Below the pieces are notes generated by a model, which did no database searches, was not told where the DNA came from, and worked only from the letters and a program-made list of their open reading frames with translations. Shown piece after piece: positions 60,616 through 64,000 of a stretch of DNA of 64,000 nt. Position 1 is the first letter of the stretch. Each line of letters begins with the position of its first letter. Origin of the DNA: Chitinophagaceae bacterium (GTDB lineage: Bacteria > Bacteroidota > Bacteroidia > Chitinophagales > Chitinophagaceae); assembly GCA_023957575.1 (NCBI GenBank), contig JAMLGU010000004.1, positions 1 to 64,000 on the forward strand. The letters are read 5' to 3'. A program made the translations under genes and the position numbers.

Positions 60616-61698
60616 TTAATCAATATCATATTCTCTTAAAATTTCAGAAATCAAAACCGGTTTTCCCGTACTCAAACATTTATCCATTGCCTGTAATAAT
60701 GCCGCAGTGCCAATACCTTCTTTTATATCGGGGTAAGCAGTAAAACCGTGAGTAATAGAGTCTGCAAAGTATTCAAGATAGTTCTGATACTCACCTGCAT
60801 GGTGGCTTTGTCCTTCAAAACGAAAATAATGTTTCAAAGCCTTGTCTCCCCAGGTGATTATTTTTTCTTCCCCTCTTTTGTTAGTGATTGCATACCGCAA
60901 CTCATGATAGTCAGCCTGGTTGGCTCCTTCGGTGCCACGAAGTACCGTACTCATGCCGCTTTCCCGATAAGTCGGCTGAATTGGTGAAGTATATACCCCA
61001 CTCACTCTTGCAACCCTGCCATCTTTTGCACGGAAAATAAAGTGCATTACATCCTCGTTTTTTAATCCTGCTTTTTTTGCATTAAAACTGATCATGCCAT
61101 AACCCATTACTTCTTCTATTTCAGGCATATACCACCTAATGAAATCTACCGGATGGCTTAATCCGCCATAAAGCCATTTGAAAGAATTTTCAAGCGCCCA
61201 TTTCTTTTCCAAAAACCAACGATGGTCAGCATGGTAATGACTCTCAACCGTAATGAGATCGCCTATTTCTCCTTCTTCAAAATCTTTGCGCTGCCTTATT
61301 GCCGGCTCAAAAAATCGTGAACTTTGACCTATAAAAACTTTTTTGTTCATTCTTTGCTGTAGTTCCAACAAGTCCTTAGCATCATGCAGATTATCTATAA
61401 ACGGCTTGGTACACACTACATGTTTTCCGCTTTGTAAAGCCATTTTTATATGCTCGGCATGGAGATAATCTGGAGTGTAAATAGCTACAATATCAATGTT
61501 TTCATCTTTTAATATATCATCATAATTGGTGGCATATTTTATAAATCCAAATTCATGGCACCGCTGTTTACAAAGCGCTTCATTAGCATCACAAATATTC
61601 TTCAATTCCAACTTATTGCTATTTAAAACTGCGCTGATAGTACTTCTCCCTTCGCCAAGTCCCAAAATAGCAACTGATAGTTTTTTTTCTGTCATCAT
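60616..61698 (-). CDS. Gfo/Idh/MocA family oxidoreductase
   Basis: Cytoplasmic NAD(P)-dependent sugar oxidoreductase of 360 residues. The Rossmann nucleotide motif is VAILGLGEGRSTISAVL (about 9-25). NIDIVAIYTPDYLHAEHIKMAL and VVCTKPF follow, where the usual EKP reads TKP but keeps the catalytic-site Lys. The C-terminal alpha/beta domain has the segment GGLSHPVDFIRWY, whose His is the family's second catalytic residue. A second ATG follows directly at 61695. It probably processes a sugar released by the cluster; substrate unknown. Confidence 0.87.
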   Translation of the reverse strand: MMTEKKLSVAILGLGEGRSTISAVLNSNKLELKNICDANEALCKQRCHEFGFIKYATNYDDILKDENIDIVAIYTPDYLHAEHIKMALQSGKHVVCTKPFIDNLHDAKDLLELQQRMNKKVFIGQSSRFFEPAIRQRKDFEEGEIGDLITVESHYHADHRWFLEKKWALENSFKWLYGGLSHPVDFIRWYMPEIEEVMGYGMISFNAKKAGLKNEDVMHFIFRAKDGRVARVSGVYTSPIQPTYRESGMSTVLRGTEGANQADYHELRYAITNKRGEEKIITWGDKALKHYFRFEGQSHHAGEYQNYLEYFADSITHGFTAYPDIKEGIGTAALLQAMDKCLSTGKPVLISEILREYDID

Positions 61699-61721
61699 AT
61701 TTCTATTATACGTTTTATGAT

Positions 61722-64000
61722 TTAATTACTCTTTTGAAACAAAACCCATTTTTCGCCCGGGCTTGTCCCTTCTATTCCTTCCTGATAAGGGGCCATTATC
61801 TTATTCCAATCATTTACCCGTGGGTTATTTTTAGTCGTTTTAGGATTCAATTTTTCCAAACTTTCTCCTTTCGGAATAGCAATAATCAACATCAATTGTC
61901 TCCCATTTTTAAATAATAACAGTTTTTGAAAATCTGCATTGCAAAATCCTTGTGAAACTTCCGGCCATTTTTGAAACTGGGTAGCATGATAATCCAAATA
62001 CTCTTGCTGCTTATTCTTATCGCTTACAAGATTGGCAGTCATTATTACATAATCCCATTCGCTTGCTAAAGTCTTGTCATTGCAATGATTTTGTTTATCA
62101 AATTCATAAAACAAATCATGATAAACCCGAACCTCTGTTTTTGAAAAGTTATTCTTTATACGACCTTGTATCACTCCAATATCTTGCACATAGCTGTAGA
62201 TAATATAATGATTCTTCCACTGATAAATACTACTTCTATCCATACCGTTTTGATTTAGCAGTAATTTCAATTTATTTAAATCAAATTCTTTTTCATCATG
62301 CACTATTAATTCCATAAGTTCTTTTCTCTGTTTATTTATAGGCAGGCTCACATTACTTACCGTACTGTTTTTTGTCAACATTTTGTATTCACTCTCAATT
62401 CCTGCATTTTTCTTAACCAGTTCATCTACTTCAGGTCCATTATTATTCCAGATATTATTAGGTCCATTATTATTCTGCAAATATTTTGCTGTGGGAGTCC
62501 AGTTGTTTTTAATTGTAATTTCGGAGGAGCCTTCATCCGTATATAAATAAAACCAATGCGTAGGTAAATGAACATAAGGCGCTTTATAAATACTATCTAT
62601 ATAGTTCTCTGCAATAACAGATCCGGGTTGAGCGCTTAGAGTATAAATACCCGCACAATCATAATTATGTTTTCCATAATGGTGGATTTTATTTTTAATA
62701 ACTTTATTATTGCTCATTATATTAGTCTGCGGTGTCCAGCCCCATCCTATGCTTATACCGCTATAGGATACATTTTCAATTTCATTATTACTGATTATGA
62801 TATTTCGAACATAACCGGCACCAATACCCACACATCCCCAATCTTCGTTAGAAGCATCTGTAATAAAGTTATTCTTAATCAAAATATTATCCGTTACCTC
62901 TCTTTCATCTTCAGGATTATAGGGGATATGCACTTCGTGTGTCGGTTCGCTGAATACACCTGCAAGTAAAGCTGTTCCCCCAATGTCTTTAAAAAGATTC
63001 CCGGTTACAGTTGATGCTTTTACTCCCTTGTGCATGTCTAACCCTGAAGAAGCATAATGACTGAAATCGCAATCATTTATCCTGATATTTGTTGCATAAT
63101 CAATAGCTACTGCTGCTGTTGGCCTCCCTACCCATGCTTGATTATCCAGAGCCGGTCTTTCCTGAGTACCTGCAGGCCTGATTTTATAGGCATCCCACAT
63201 GAACATACCCGCCTGATGAGGCACATGTCCCTGCAACGAAGGACGCATCCACCCGGTATGTTGAAAACTAATACCATTAATTTTAATATTCCTGACGGGG
63301 GTATCTTTAGTTCCTTTGATTTCCAGAAGCGTTTCAAGAAAAGGAGCGATAACCTTTGCTTTACTCATATCTTCACCGTGACGAGGCCAATAATAAAGTT
63401 TTCTATCGGGTACATCCAGATACCATTCGCCCGGTTCGTCAAGAAATTGTAACGCATTGGTGAGAAAAAAAGCTGAGTTCCCAGTTTCTTCAGAAAGCCA
63501 GGGAGCAGGCCAGGGATGCTCACTTTGAATCTTTGCTTCCGGCTGATAGAAAAATAATCTAGCACTGTCTCTGAATACATCTAAAGCTTTTATTCGAAGA
63601 ATAGCTATTTCCCACCATTGATGGATAAACATTTCTAACCCTGTTTCTTTTTGCAGATGAGCAAAAGGCAATGACGGAATAACTGCCGCCTGTTTTTGCT
63701 TATCCCAATTTAATATGCGATGCATCGTATTCCCATTCGCACTCTTTGCTCTGGTTGCTTTCTTATCATTTACCCACAACTGTCTGAAATTGAACAATTG
63801 TCCACCTACCAACGGTACGTCCGCAACCCATACTTCAGCACGTGACAAAATCGGAAGTTTTGCAGGATAATTGTTTAATTTCTTCCAAGCCTTTATTTTG
63901 ATACCGCCACTAATAATAGGCTTCGCCCCCTTTAACGCCTCAATAATTGTAAAATATTCATCATAACCGCTATCCTCTGGCCTAATTATGACAGGTTCCT
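61722..64000 (-). CDS. right-handed beta-helix glycoside hydrolase (GH141-like) fused to rhamnose-mutarotase-like domain, N-terminus beyond window
   Basis: At least 759 codons; the frame is open through the right edge (EPVIIRPEDSGYDEYFTIIE at the edge), so the start is not seen and a TTG at 63848 is not a true start. The body is a parallel beta-helix: FQHTGWMRPSLQGH, NIRINDCDFSHYASSGLDMHKG, NIIISNNEIENVSYSGISIGWGW, HNYDCAGIYTLSAQPGSVIAENYIDS. This resembles GH141 enzymes, known as alpha-L-fucosidase and xylanase. From about 500 residues on comes a different fold: an alpha/beta-barrel-like end (QEYLDYHATQFQKWPEVSQG, NNPRVNDWNKIMAPYQEGIEGT) like the L-rhamnose mutarotase family (PF05336). Gap to the next gene is 23 bp. 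Confidence 0.82.
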   Translation of the reverse strand, partial: EPVIIRPEDSGYDEYFTIIEALKGAKPIISGGIKIKAWKKLNNYPAKLPILSRAEVWVADVPLVGGQLFNFRQLWVNDKKATRAKSANGNTMHRILNWDKQKQAAVIPSLPFAHLQKETGLEMFIHQWWEIAILRIKALDVFRDSARLFFYQPEAKIQSEHPWPAPWLSEETGNSAFFLTNALQFLDEPGEWYLDVPDRKLYYWPRHGEDMSKAKVIAPFLETLLEIKGTKDTPVRNIKINGISFQHTGWMRPSLQGHVPHQAGMFMWDAYKIRPAGTQERPALDNQAWVGRPTAAVAIDYATNIRINDCDFSHYASSGLDMHKGVKASTVTGNLFKDIGGTALLAGVFSEPTHEVHIPYNPEDEREVTDNILIKNNFITDASNEDWGCVGIGAGYVRNIIISNNEIENVSYSGISIGWGWTPQTNIMSNNKVIKNKIHHYGKHNYDCAGIYTLSAQPGSVIAENYIDSIYKAPYVHLPTHWFYLYTDEGSSEITIKNNWTPTAKYLQNNNGPNNIWNNNGPEVDELVKKNAGIESEYKMLTKNSTVSNVSLPINKQRKELMELIVHDEKEFDLNKLKLLLNQNGMDRSSIYQWKNHYIIYSYVQDIGVIQGRIKNNFSKTEVRVYHDLFYEFDKQNHCNDKTLASEWDYVIMTANLVSDKNKQQEYLDYHATQFQKWPEVSQGFCNADFQKLLLFKNGRQLMLIIAIPKGESLEKLNPKTTKNNPRVNDWNKIMAPYQEGIEGTSPGEKWVLFQKSN

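Noticed and set aside
63128..63848. TTG at 63848 as true start of the beta-helix protein
   Set aside because: The frame continues to the window edge with family-like sequence (TIIEALKGAKPIISGG), so the real start lies outside.

Overview
The window is chromosomal DNA of a Bacteroidota bacterium, most likely of the Chitinophagaceae. The evidence is SusC/SusD outer-membrane proteins, a fused lpxC/fabZ gene, Bacteroidota-only families (DUF5606, DUF4286-like, S46 peptidase, bTHX), promoter -7 boxes of the TAnnTTTG type, and few Shine-Dalgarno motifs. Several genes open with TTG. No phage, plasmid, transposase or CRISPR array is visible.

Layout. 1-8.3 kb: a nutrient-uptake locus on the minus strand (lipocalin-like lipoprotein, SusC, partial SusD), a divergent AraC-type regulator, and a secreted M43 metalloprotease. 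8.5-16.3 kb: housekeeping genes (patatin, gcvT, comB, LUD-domain protein, ftsH, rsfS, birA, HAD phosphatase). 16.3-21.2 kb: an outer-membrane barrel protein with a Gly-rich insert, then an ECF sigma factor, a small one-helix membrane protein and two Spy/CnrR-like periplasmic proteins. 21.4-34.8 kb: DUF5606, an M3 peptidase, a frameshifted TonB-C/MORN protein, lpxD, lpxC/fabZ, gyrB, two small lipoproteins, an S46 dipeptidyl peptidase, and a retropepsin-like protease with a PDZ domain. 35.0-40.3 kb: a GH3 glycosidase broken by one base, a PolB-like 3'-5' exonuclease, mannose-1-phosphate guanylyltransferase and arabinose-5-phosphate isomerase. 40.5-47.9 kb: recQ, tRNA-Phe with a repeat array, a truncated sigma factor, a PQQ sugar dehydrogenase, a LOG protein, xth, a DUF4286-like protein, HU and bTHX.

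47.9-64.0 kb is a minus-strand carbohydrate-degradation cluster. In transcription order it holds a right-handed beta-helix hydrolase (GH141-like) fused to a mutarotase-like domain, a Gfo/Idh/MocA oxidoreductase, a sodium:solute symporter, and GH78, GH127, GH2 and GH106 enzymes. Genes lie 2-23 bp apart except for one 159-bp gap, and the cluster ends at a bidirectional terminator. The families point to a rhamnose-, arabinose-, galactose- and perhaps fucose-containing pectin side chain such as rhamnogalacturonan.

The most unusual structure is at 42853-43528. A tRNA-Phe gene is followed by seven tandem units of 82-92 bp. Each carries an intrinsic-terminator hairpin plus a remodelled 3' half of the same tRNA, in which the T-arm is replaced by a 7-8 bp hairpin while the flanking 14 and 20 nt can match the tRNA exactly. 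The tRNA itself has a C-A mismatch in its acceptor stem, in sequence shared with the units. The array runs into an ECF sigma gene that has lost region 4.
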